Under the pieces are notes generated by a model. The model worked only from the letters and a program-made list of their open reading frames with translations, did not search any database and was not told where the DNA came from. Positions 44,443-52,868 of a stretch of 64,000 bases of DNA are shown piece after piece. The position numbers and the translations under genes are program-made. Position 1 is the stretch's first letter. Each line of letters starts with the position of its first letter. This DNA comes from Ochrobactrum sp. Q0168 (GTDB lineage: Bacteria; Pseudomonadota; Alphaproteobacteria; Rhizobiales; Rhizobiaceae): contig NZ_JAELXQ010000018.1 of NCBI RefSeq assembly GCF_016427605.1, positions 1 to 64,000 of the forward strand. The letters are read 5' to 3'.

Positions 44443-46089
44443 TTATCTGTTGAACTCACGACTGATCCTTTCATAGGAGACATCACCGTTACCGAATTCG
44501 GTGGTTATGGTGCCTTCATTCATAATTAGTACGCGGTCACAAACGCGCGCGAGCAAGGCTGGTTCGGTTGATGTCAAGAGCACCGCTGCTCCCTTCGTCG
44601 CGAGGCCGCGCAGGATTTCGAAGATTGTCTCACGCGATGCCGGATCAACACCAACTGTTGGGTCGTCGAGCAGAATGACCTTCGGCTGCATCAGAAGCCA
44701 CTTGCCGAGTAGTACTTTTTGTTTGTTCCCTCCACTCAGAACACCAAACGGAAGTGAGGCATCGGGAGGTGAGACAGCGAGCGCTTTGAAGACGAGTTCT
44801 TCATTGTCGATTTGGCTCTGGCTATTAAGCCAGTAGGAGTCGAAGCGCGGCATGGCCATATTCTCTCGAACAGAAAGCTGCGCAATACCGCCCTCCTTCA
44901 GCCTGTCGCCGGGCAAAAACGCCAAATTTCTCTCTATAGCCGTTGCAGGAGTATGACCCGATGGAAAAACCTTTCCATCGAGACTAAATTCTCCACTTGT
45001 AACAGGTATCGCGCCAGCTATCGAGCGCAGCAAATCGCTTGCACCGTTGCCGACAGAGATCGGAATTCCAACAACTTCTCCCCGGAAGAGCTCAAGGCTC
45101 GCTCCTGCCAGGCGATTTGCAGTGACATGTTTCACCGTGAGGATCGGTCCGCTGTCCGCCGAAGAGGAACATGGAATAAAACGTCTGTCGATTTCTCGCC
45201 CATGAACATCTGAGCGGTTCACTGCGGAGCCAGGATTGAGTTCAGCTAGAATTTTTTTCTCGTTGGTTTCCGAAACTTTGGAAGAATACGCGAAAGCGCC
45301 GTCCCGCATAACGTCAACTGAATCGGCAAAATCCATGACCTCCCCAAGCCTGTGCGTAATCGTTATGACGGCCGCGCCTTCTTCTGCCAAATTTCTAACA
45401 ATTTGGAGAAAGCGATTGGCCTCGCTCGAGCTTAGAGCGGCTGTGGTCTCGTCTAAGATAATCGTCATTCCCCGCGGGTTGGCGTTATGCAATGCGGTTA
45501 ACAGTGCTAACGTCGCACGCTCAGCAGCATCGAGGCTCGAAACCAATGCGTCGGTTGGTAGTGATGCTCCGGCTGCGGACAACATTTCATTCGTTCGTCG
45601 CCGTAAAGTTTTCCAGTCGATAATTCCCATCCGTTTGGGAAAACCGTTGCGGAGGCCAAAAATCTCCGCAACTGTCAACTCAGCTGGAAGAGGGCTCTCC
45701 TGGTGAATAACGCGTACTCCATGCTCATCCAGTGCCTCCGCAGGCACCTTTCCCTTAAATCGTTGATTTCCATAAACAACCTCCCCTTCTTCAAAGGTAT
45801 AGGCTCCGGTGAGAATTTTTATGAGCGTCGATTTTCCGGATCCGTTATTACCAAGAACGGCCCGAATTTCTCCCGGTTTGACCTTTAGAGAGATATCGCG
45901 CAGGACCATGCGTCCATCAAAACTCTTTTGAAGATTGTGGGCAGATACCGTCGGGAATCCTGCAAACGCTTCTTCTGCCGCTTTAGTTATTGTCGGATCC
46001 AATATCTCAATCCTTTCCGTCGCCGGTTGCAGAGATAACTGCTCTACCAATTGAAAGTGCGAACCGGATAAGTTGGCGACAATTACCAA
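44443..46089 (-). CDS. ABC transporter ATP-binding protein with two ATPase domains, CUT2 type
   Basis: The 548-residue protein carries two ABC domains. The first has a good Walker A, GNNGSGKST, but its signature is degenerate (SLDAAER where LSGGQ is usual). The second has a proper LSGGNKQK signature but a lost Walker A lysine (SVGNGASDLL). Only one of the two composite ATP sites therefore looks complete. No ATG fits the start. The open frame begins at a TTG at 46089, and another TTG about 30 codons inside follows AAGGA, so the true N-terminus is uncertain. Confidence 0.9.
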   Translation of the reverse strand: MVIVANLSGSHFQLVEQLSLQPATERIEILDPTITKAAEEAFAGFPTVSAHNLQKSFDGRMVLRDISLKVKPGEIRAVLGNNGSGKSTLIKILTGAYTFEEGEVVYGNQRFKGKVPAEALDEHGVRVIHQESPLPAELTVAEIFGLRNGFPKRMGIIDWKTLRRRTNEMLSAAGASLPTDALVSSLDAAERATLALLTALHNANPRGMTIILDETTAALSSSEANRFLQIVRNLAEEGAAVITITHRLGEVMDFADSVDVMRDGAFAYSSKVSETNEKKILAELNPGSAVNRSDVHGREIDRRFIPCSSSADSGPILTVKHVTANRLAGASLELFRGEVVGIPISVGNGASDLLRSIAGAIPVTSGEFSLDGKVFPSGHTPATAIERNLAFLPGDRLKEGGIAQLSVRENMAMPRFDSYWLNSQSQIDNEELVFKALAVSPPDASLPFGVLSGGNKQKVLLGKWLLMQPKVILLDDPTVGVDPASRETIFEILRGLATKGAAVLLTSTEPALLARVCDRVLIMNEGTITTEFGNGDVSYERISREFNR

Positions 46090-46134
46090 GAGCTACCGAC
46101 ATAATTATTGGCGCTTCTGGCGATCCGCCTCACG

Positions 46135-46944
46135 TCATTTCGCGACGAGTCCGCCATCTATCGGAATTGCCGCGCCAGTGATGTACGAAGACATATCGGA
46201 AGCCAGGAATGCAACTACCGAGGCAACCTCCTCGGGCCTGCCTAAGCGACCAAACGGGATATTTAGCTCAGTTACCTGCCGAACTGACTTCCCTGCCAGG
46301 CTATCGGCGTATTTATCGTTCGATCCAATTTCACCAATTACCCTGTCTTGCAGCGGCGTATCAATTGGGCCGGGACAAATTGCGTTAACGCGAACCGCAA
46401 AAGGAGCCATTTCCACGGCTGCATTACGAGTTATCCCGTGGACGGCATGCTTGGCTGCGGTATATGCTCCGAAGCCATTGGCTCCGATCAGGGATGATAC
46501 AGATCCCATATTGATGATACTGCCACCGCCCTGGCGACACATAATCTGTCCACAGTATTTAAGGTTTAGCCAAACCCCGCGCGAATTGACTGCCATTACC
46601 TGATCATAGACATCATCAGGATAGTCTATGATGTCTTTGACTGTACCCTCAATACCCGCGTTGTTGAAAAGAACGTCAATGCGTCCGAAACGTTTGTGGG
46701 CCTCAGAAATATACGCGATGACAGCGTTCTGATCTGTCACATTCGCTTGCGCTGTCATCACTGACACGCCCTGATGTTCGGTCCTAATCGTTTCTTTCAT
46801 GGCGGCAAGGGCATCCTGGTTCATATCCACCAGTACCAATTTCGCGCCCGCGGCAGCCATAATCTTAGCCGAAGCCGCACCTATGCCGCTGCCAGCACCT
46901 GTTATGATCGCTACTTTTCCATCTAACGACAATGAAATTGACAA
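46135..46944 (-). CDS. SDR-family oxidoreductase
   Basis: The 269-residue SDR has TGAGSGIG, NNAG and the catalytic YTAAK after GANGFGA. The start is a TTG at 46944 with GGGAGG at proper spacing. It is divergent from another SDR at 47158, with two CTAG palindromes in the spacer. It lies 45 bases before the ATPase gene and is probably the first gene of the transporter run. Confidence 0.88.
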   Translation of the reverse strand: MSISLSLDGKVAIITGAGSGIGAASAKIMAAAGAKLVLVDMNQDALAAMKETIRTEHQGVSVMTAQANVTDQNAVIAYISEAHKRFGRIDVLFNNAGIEGTVKDIIDYPDDVYDQVMAVNSRGVWLNLKYCGQIMCRQGGGSIINMGSVSSLIGANGFGAYTAAKHAVHGITRNAAVEMAPFAVRVNAICPGPIDTPLQDRVIGEIGSNDKYADSLAGKSVRQVTELNIPFGRLGRPEEVASVVAFLASDMSSYITGAAIPIDGGLVAK

Positions 46945-46990
46945 TTGAATCCTCCCGAATTTCTCCTGCTCCTAATCTCGAGTAGGTAAC

Positions 46991-47000
46991 ATGCTAGAAT
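46991..47000. promoter_or_regulatory. CTAG-centred operator candidate (ATGCTAGAAT)
   Basis: This copy lies 47 bases upstream of the minus-strand SDR at 46135, in the divergent spacer. Confidence 0.6.
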
Positions 47001-47111
47001 TTGTCAACTCGATTTACTAGTGTTCGGAAGCTACGAAGTGCTGCATTTAGGCAGTAACTGATTGATAACGCTGACTTTTAAGACCGCAAAGAAATATCAC
47101 TTGAAAGAGAA

Positions 47112-47121
47112 ATTCTAGAAT
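47112..47121. promoter_or_regulatory. CTAG-centred operator candidate (ATTCTAGAAT)
   Basis: A perfect 10-base palindrome 37 bases upstream of the plus-strand SDR at 47158. With the site at 46991 it gives each divergent gene its own copy. Confidence 0.6.
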
Positions 47122-47157
47122 GCCAGAGTTGGAAAGCTGAAACGAGGTTCTTAATTT

Positions 47158-47937
47158 ATGCAAAATGAAGTCATTCGAGACTACCTCTTAACTGGGAAAA
47201 CTGCCTTGGTTACGGGGGCAGCTGGCGGGATTGGCCACGCGATCGCCGAGAGACTTTTGGGATTAGGGGCATCAGTTGTAATGAGTGATGCTGATGATCG
47301 TGTCTTCGAAGCAGCGGAGCGACTTCTTGCTCAAAATCACAACGTTTCAGCCGTCAAACTTGACATCACTGATTCACGAGCGGTTGGAGAGGTCGCGGAT
47401 CACTTAAATGATGGAGAGAAATCGGTTGATATTTTGATTGCGAATGCAGGCGTCGGGTATGGCAAAGCTTTCCTTGAACACACGGATGCAGACTGGAGGA
47501 GAGTGATGTCTGTCAATCTTGACGGTACATTTTATTGCGTACGCGAGTTTGGAAAACATATGGTTCGGCGACGGCTGGGGGCTGTAGTTGCTATATCTTC
47601 TATTGCCGGAACTAAAGCGGTTAGACCAGAAGTCCATGCTGGCTATGATACGTCTAAAGCAGCAATTGCTCACCTTTGTCGGGTCACAGGGGTTGAATGG
47701 GCTCCTCATAACGTCCGAGTAAATGCCGTAGGTCCGGGCTATACTGAAACGGATATGCTAAAAACAGTGGGTGTTGAGCAACCAGAGACCATGAAAGTCT
47801 GGTTGGAAGACACGCCGACAAGACGCCTCCTTCAGCCTAAGGAAATAGCCGCGACTGTGGGTTTTCTGGCGTCCGACGCGGCAAGCGGCATAACAGGTCA
47901 ATTGGTTATGACTGATCACGGTTATTCAGCATATTGA
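47158..47937 (+). CDS. SDR-family oxidoreductase
   Basis: This 259-residue SDR has TGAAGGIG, the NNAG position as IANAGV, and the catalytic YDTSK after PEVHAG. The ATG follows GAGG at about 10 bases. It is the only plus-strand gene of the CTAG regulon and is followed after 70 bases by the yghU-type gene. Substrate unknown. Confidence 0.88.
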   Translation: MQNEVIRDYLLTGKTALVTGAAGGIGHAIAERLLGLGASVVMSDADDRVFEAAERLLAQNHNVSAVKLDITDSRAVGEVADHLNDGEKSVDILIANAGVGYGKAFLEHTDADWRRVMSVNLDGTFYCVREFGKHMVRRRLGAVVAISSIAGTKAVRPEVHAGYDTSKAAIAHLCRVTGVEWAPHNVRVNAVGPGYTETDMLKTVGVEQPETMKVWLEDTPTRRLLQPKEIAATVGFLASDAASGITGQLVMTDHGYSAY

Positions 47938-48007
47938 GTACTTCTTCGCAATCGTAACTCGCGTTTAGATGTGATTTGCAATCAAAACAACGAGAGAACC
48001 AAAAACT

Positions 48008-48871
48008 ATGAAACATAGATCTGGCTATTCTACGCCAAGAGTCTGGACCTGGCAGAATAAGGACGGCAGCCGCTTTTCTAATATCAATCGGCCTGTAGCC
48101 GGTCCCACCCATGAAAAAGGCCTACCTATCGGCCAACATCCTTTGCAGCTTTACTCTCAAGGCACGCCTAACGGCATAAAAGTTACGATACTTTTGGAAG
48201 AACTACTACGATTAGGACATAAAGGTGCCGAGTATGACGCTTGGTTAATCAAGATCAGCGACGGCGACCAATTTAGCTCTGGATTTGTTGATATCAATCC
48301 GAATTCTAAGATCCCGGCTCTTGTAGACCGCAGTGATGAAAAGCCGATTCCCGTTTTCGAATCGGGTGCGATCTTGCTGTACCTTGCAGAAAAGTTCGGA
48401 GCGTTTTTGCCCAGCGATACTGCGTCACGTGCAGAGTGCCTTTCTTGGCTTTTCTGGCAAGTTGGAAGCGCACCATATTTGGGTGGTGGTTTCGGCCATT
48501 TTTATGCTTATGCGCCTATAAAAATTGAATATGCAATCAACCGCTTCGCCATGGAAGTTAAACGTCAGCTCGACGTTCTTGATCGTCGACTTGCATCAAG
48601 CGCGTATGTTGCTGGCCCCGAATACACAATTGCTGATATGGCCATATGGCCCTGGTACGGGGCCCTAATTCAATCTTCGCTTTATGAAGCAGCGGAATTT
48701 CTAGAGGTCGGACAATACAAACATGTTGTGAAATGGTCCGATACAATAGCTGCGCGGCCTGCTGTTAAGCTTGGTCGCATGGTCAATCGAATATCGGGGG
48801 AAACGTCCTCGCAACTTCGAGAGCGTCATGATGCTTCGGATTTCGAATCGAAAACAGAGGACAAATTATAG
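48008..48871 (+). CDS. yghU: YghU-type glutathione-dependent disulfide-bond oxidoreductase
   Basis: The 287-residue protein matches E. coli YghU along its length: VWTWQNKDGSRFSNINRPV at the N-terminus, then HPLQLYSQGTPNGIKVTI, DGDQFSSGFVDINPNSKIP, GGGFGHFYAYAPIKIEYA and HDASDFESKTEDK at the end. YghU is a nu-class GST that binds two glutathiones and reduces disulfides. In this setting it may serve glutathione-dependent cleavage in the neighbouring pathway or stress defence. It is the second nu-like GST in the region. Confidence 0.95.
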   Translation: MKHRSGYSTPRVWTWQNKDGSRFSNINRPVAGPTHEKGLPIGQHPLQLYSQGTPNGIKVTILLEELLRLGHKGAEYDAWLIKISDGDQFSSGFVDINPNSKIPALVDRSDEKPIPVFESGAILLYLAEKFGAFLPSDTASRAECLSWLFWQVGSAPYLGGGFGHFYAYAPIKIEYAINRFAMEVKRQLDVLDRRLASSAYVAGPEYTIADMAIWPWYGALIQSSLYEAAEFLEVGQYKHVVKWSDTIAARPAVKLGRMVNRISGETSSQLRERHDASDFESKTEDKL

Positions 48872-48893
48872 CCTGTACATGGGCGCATAGTAA

Positions 48894-49163
48894 CCTGCCA
48901 AGGTGCTCGCCTTCGCCATTGGTATTTGCGCAAGCGGGGCAGTAGCCGCGTTTTACTCCATAAGCCCATCTACCCATCCGACCGTGCTGCGCGGCACCGG
49001 AATCGGTCTGATGATCGGCTTCGGGCGGGGTGTCGCTATCCTCGCTCCCCTGCCGACCGGCTACATGTTCACCAATTATTGGAGCCCGGTTGATGCCTAG
49101 CGTTTCTTTGCAATCGTCACGGGACTTTCCGGAGTCGCGACAATCAGACTGCATCTGACCTGA
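48894..49163 (+). pseudogene. C-terminal remnant of an MFS transporter
   Basis: The frame reads VLAFAIGICASGAVAAFYS, then GTGIGLMIGFGRGVAILAP, then TGYMFTNYWSPVDA, a stop, and then RFFAIVTGLSGVATIRLHLT. This is the last two or three membrane segments of an MFS transporter, including the RxTGxGxxxGxGRxG motif before helix 11. A TAG at 49098-49100 breaks it, and the rest of the gene is missing. It marks a rearrangement point between the yghU gene and the quinone oxidoreductase. Confidence 0.75.
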
Positions 49164-49206
49164 CGCAAAGCGCCAATCACTACTATTTATACGCAAGGAT
49201 AATAAC

Positions 49207-50208
49207 GTGATATTCGCCTTCAGCAATACGACAATGCGAGCGATACGATGCCCGGCTCCGGGCGGGCCGGAGGCCTTGAAACTCCTAACGGTGCCGGTGC
49301 CTCGCCCTGGAAGAGGACAGGTGCTTATTCAGGTTCATGCGGCCGGTGTAAACCGGCCAGACATTTCTCAAAGGCGCGGCGTCTATCCTGTACCTGCTGA
49401 CGCCGATCCGACATTGGGGCTCGAAGTCGCAGGCACCATCGCGGCGGTAGGCGAAGACGTTCCTATGGGCATTGGAGAGCGGGTGTGCTCACTGGTGCAT
49501 GGCGGCGGTTACGCGGATTTCGCAATTGCCGAAGCCGACCAACTCATCCCCCTTCCAGATAGTATCGATTTCGTAATCGCGGCCGCGCTTCCCGAGGTCG
49601 CCATGACGGTGGAATACAATCTAATCGAGCGCGCTGCTCTTAAAAAAGGTGAATGGGTTCTTATCCATGGCGGATCAAGCGGCATCGGTAGCCATGCAAT
49701 CCAACGCGCAAAGACAGTGGGCGCTAGGGTGATCGTCACCGCTGGCTCGGTGGCAAAATGCGATTATTGCCGCAGTCTCGGCGCGGAGATCGCGATCAAC
49801 TATCGGGAAATCGACTTTGTTGAAGCGGTGCTCCAGGCGACTGGGGGACGTGGGGTCAACGTTGTGCTGGATATGGTCGGTGGCGACTATGTCGACCGCA
49901 ATCTCCAGGCTATGACCGTCGACGGGCGCTGCGCTATCATTTCACTGCAGGGCGGCCGTCGCATATCTGCTGATTTCGAACCACTTTTGCGTCGCCGCCT
50001 CACACTACTCGGCTCGACATTACGGCCGTTGTCAAAATCCGAGAAAAGCCGCATCGCCACAACCGTCACTCGCACCGTGCTTCCTCTCGTCGCCCGAAGC
50101 ATTATCCGCCCGCATATCAATCAAACCTTCCCACTCGACCGAGCAAGCGATGCGCACATATGGATGGAGAGTAACGCCAATATGGGCAAGATTGTACTGA
50201 TACCCTAA
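49207..50208 (+). CDS. NADPH:quinone oxidoreductase / zinc-free medium-chain dehydrogenase
   Basis: The 333-residue protein is a quinone oxidoreductase-type medium-chain reductase that reduces quinones or enones with NAD(P)H. It has GVNRPDISQRRGVYP, LGLEVAGTIAAVG and the cofactor loop HGGSSGIGSHAIQRAKTVGA. The usual PETFFTVW segment is changed to PEVAMTVEY, which may alter the substrate pocket. A GTG start with AAGGA upstream is used. It converges with the glycerate kinase gene. Composition rises in GC here, so it may belong to a different module. Confidence 0.9.
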   Translation: MIFAFSNTTMRAIRCPAPGGPEALKLLTVPVPRPGRGQVLIQVHAAGVNRPDISQRRGVYPVPADADPTLGLEVAGTIAAVGEDVPMGIGERVCSLVHGGGYADFAIAEADQLIPLPDSIDFVIAAALPEVAMTVEYNLIERAALKKGEWVLIHGGSSGIGSHAIQRAKTVGARVIVTAGSVAKCDYCRSLGAEIAINYREIDFVEAVLQATGGRGVNVVLDMVGGDYVDRNLQAMTVDGRCAIISLQGGRRISADFEPLLRRRLTLLGSTLRPLSKSEKSRIATTVTRTVLPLVARSIIRPHINQTFPLDRASDAHIWMESNANMGKIVLIP

Positions 50209-50365
50209 GGGGCCCAAACGATGGCTTCGTTGTTCATTGGCACGTCGGGACTATCGGTATGATCAATTGCCACGTGCAAGCCAAGTTAGGCTGCCTGATT
50301 GCCAGTCAAGAATTCCAAACACTGAATTTTATACCGGTCTCTAGCACTCTACGAATACCGATCCG

Positions 50366-51643
50366 TTACGTAATCAGGATAGCCCGTAAGTCATTCACAT
50401 TGGTTCCTGTGGGGCCCGGTGCATAGAGATCGCCTATTGAGTTGAACGCCGTCCACGCATCATTTTTGGAGAGCGACCGGACAGGATCGATTTCATTTTT
50501 GCGCATCCGCACGAGTGTATCGGCCAACACGAACGCACCGGCGTTGCTCTCAGAACCATCAATACCATCTGTATCAGCCGCAAATGCCGATACACCGTCG
50601 ATACCTTGCAAAGCGATAGCGAGGGCGAGTAAGAATTCAGTGTTGCGACCGCCTTTACCACTTCGCGCCCGAAGCGTGACCGTCGTTTCACCACCAGACA
50701 GTAGCAGGATGGGTTTACGAAAAGGTCGATTGCGCAAGCTGATTTCACGGGCGAGAGCTGCGTGTACTCCAGCCACGTCGCGAGCTTCTCCTTCAATGGA
50801 ATCCGAAAGAATAACGGCCTCTATTCCCTGCGCTCTCGCGTATTCGGCAGCGGCCTCGAGAGAAAGCGACGCCGAAGCAATTATGTGAATTTCATTAGTC
50901 AAAAGACGCTCATCCCAGGGCGAAGGCGCATTATCTTTAAAGAAAGTCAAATGACGGATTGCCGATTTTGGCAGCCTTATTTTATATTCATCAATAATTC
51001 TAAGCGCGTCTGCGCGTGTTGTATGATCTGCAATGGTCGGCCCTGACGCCACAAGCGCCGGATCATCGCCTGGAACATCAGAGACGACCAACGTCACAAG
51101 TTTGGCAGGCCAGACGGCCAGAGCAAGGCGCCCTCCTTTGATGTCAGAAAGCTGCTTACGAACTGTGTTCATCGCTGCAATTGGTGCACCAGATCCGAGG
51201 AGCGCATCGTTGATTGCAACCTCATCGGCGAGTGACATACCCTCGGGTGGGGAGGGCAGTAACGCTGAGCCGCCTCCCGATATTAAGGCAATTACCAGAT
51301 CATCATCTGTTAGATCGGATATCGACCCGAGCAGGCGTTGCGTTGCGAGCAACCCCGCCTCATCAGGAACAGGGTGAGCTGCCTCAATAATCTCTATCCG
51401 ATCACACTTTGCAGCATAACCATAGCGTGTGACAACCACGCCTTCGAGTGGTCCCTGCCATATACTTTCAAGCGCAGCTGCCATCTGTGATGAAGCTTTG
51501 CCAGCCCCAATCACAATTGTCCGGCCTTTTGGTTTTGCTGGCAAAAACCTACCGATACTCAAGGCTGGATCAGCCGCGGCTACAGCTGCACGAAACAAGC
51601 CGTCGAAGAATGCTTTTGCGTCGGCAATCATGCAAATGCTCAT
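50366..51643 (-). CDS. Glycerate 2-kinase (MOFRL family)
   Basis: This 425-residue enzyme phosphorylates D-glycerate with ATP, in this family giving 2-phosphoglycerate. It has VIGAGKASSQMA near residue 46, the ISGGGSALLPSPPEGM loop near 120, LSGGETTVTL and GGRNTEFLLALA in the C-terminal MOFRL domain. The older name hydroxypyruvate reductase is often given to such proteins. Its ATG overlaps the stop of the hydroxyacid dehydrogenase as ATGA, so the two are coupled. Together with that dehydrogenase it would turn hydroxypyruvate into a glycolytic intermediate. Confidence 0.92.
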   Translation of the reverse strand: MSICMIADAKAFFDGLFRAAVAAADPALSIGRFLPAKPKGRTIVIGAGKASSQMAAALESIWQGPLEGVVVTRYGYAAKCDRIEIIEAAHPVPDEAGLLATQRLLGSISDLTDDDLVIALISGGGSALLPSPPEGMSLADEVAINDALLGSGAPIAAMNTVRKQLSDIKGGRLALAVWPAKLVTLVVSDVPGDDPALVASGPTIADHTTRADALRIIDEYKIRLPKSAIRHLTFFKDNAPSPWDERLLTNEIHIIASASLSLEAAAEYARAQGIEAVILSDSIEGEARDVAGVHAALAREISLRNRPFRKPILLLSGGETTVTLRARSGKGGRNTEFLLALAIALQGIDGVSAFAADTDGIDGSESNAGAFVLADTLVRMRKNEIDPVRSLSKNDAWTAFNSIGDLYAPGPTGTNVNDLRAILIT

Positions 51644-52812
51644 TCAGTTGTGTTAGCTGCTTCATCAACGGCAAGTTTGTAGCCATCCGGGAGATCGCCA
51701 ACCAGATTGCGAACACGCTTGTTACACATTGCTTCAATAATCTGCAAAACCGCCTGTTTTGCACCTGCAACGCGCGATGGATGATCAGTATCAGCGGCAA
51801 TATGCGGATAAAGCTTCATTCTCCCTCCAAGTTGTCGGGCAGGCTCAATATAGGGTGCAAGTGGGCCGCTAAGACGCCCCGTTTTCGCATCGCAGAAAAT
51901 ATCTGCATCAATGAACGCGTAACGCACCTGTCCAACCTGCATCGCATCCGACAAGGCTGCAACATCGACAACTTCTCCACGATCAAAGTTCACCACAATG
52001 GCTCCCGGCCGCATCACCTTTAACAGTGGAGCGCCAACAATGCCGCAGTTCAGATAGGAGCCGCTAGTCGCGTCGCGCTGGCCAAGCCCTACATGCACAC
52101 TCAGAATATCTGCATTGACACATGCGGCAACTGGATCATCGCTGTAATCAAAGCCCGCATTGAGAATTCGCTCTTTATGCGCGGAACGAGCATAGACGGT
52201 TACATTCATCTGAAAGGCTTTTGCGAGCCTTGCGACCTCACGGCCAATATTACCGAATCCAAGGACAGCGAGCCGTTTACCCTCAAGTTTTTCTGTCGGG
52301 TAAGCCTGAATATGAACCCGCGTATCAAAACGCCCGGCCAGAACCTGGTCATGCAGATCATCAAGCGGCAGGTCGGGCATCACACTCAGAATTGCCTTCA
52401 TCACCATCTGTGCTGTGGCGCGACTGTTACTGCCCGGCGTGTTCATTAGCGGCGCACTACCGCCAACACCGGTGCCACCGCCCCATGAGGCCGACCCCAT
52501 ATTCCCCGTCCCAGCACCGATCCGTACGCCGCCAAGACTAAACCGTGCCTGTGATGGAATAAAAGTCGCAGCAGCAATAACTGCATCATAACTTTCATTC
52601 CCTGCCTGCGTCATTTCTTCACCCGAAGACAGATACGGCAGATAATAAAAATTAACTGCATCAGCACGCGCTTCTGCTGCATTCTCCAGAACGCCGCCTT
52701 TGTGAAATACGCCACCCTGCGCGCGGATAAACTCCGCCACCTCAGAATGATCCGGGCAACCACTGTGATCGAGTTTCAATCCAACCAGGTCGCAAATAAG
52801 TACTTTTTTCAA
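51640..52812 (-). CDS. D-2-hydroxyacid dehydrogenase (probable hydroxypyruvate reductase)
   Basis: The 390-residue protein is a D-isomer-specific dehydrogenase. The Rossmann motif GFGNIGREVARLA is present, with the catalytic Arg in NFDRGEVVD, the Glu in the following helix and the His in YPHIAADT. NTPGSNS before the nucleotide domain is also typical. Next to a glycerate 2-kinase and an aminotransferase, the simplest role is reduction of hydroxypyruvate to D-glycerate. Other 2-oxoacids are possible. Confidence 0.9.
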   Translation of the reverse strand: MKKVLICDLVGLKLDHSGCPDHSEVAEFIRAQGGVFHKGGVLENAAEARADAVNFYYLPYLSSGEEMTQAGNESYDAVIAAATFIPSQARFSLGGVRIGAGTGNMGSASWGGGTGVGGSAPLMNTPGSNSRATAQMVMKAILSVMPDLPLDDLHDQVLAGRFDTRVHIQAYPTEKLEGKRLAVLGFGNIGREVARLAKAFQMNVTVYARSAHKERILNAGFDYSDDPVAACVNADILSVHVGLGQRDATSGSYLNCGIVGAPLLKVMRPGAIVVNFDRGEVVDVAALSDAMQVGQVRYAFIDADIFCDAKTGRLSGPLAPYIEPARQLGGRMKLYPHIAADTDHPSRVAGAKQAVLQIIEAMCNKRVRNLVGDLPDGYKLAVDEAANTTE

Positions 52813-52868
52813 TGAATAAATACTTTCTCGAAATTAACTGCAATTGATTGTTGCTCTCAGTTTTAAGC

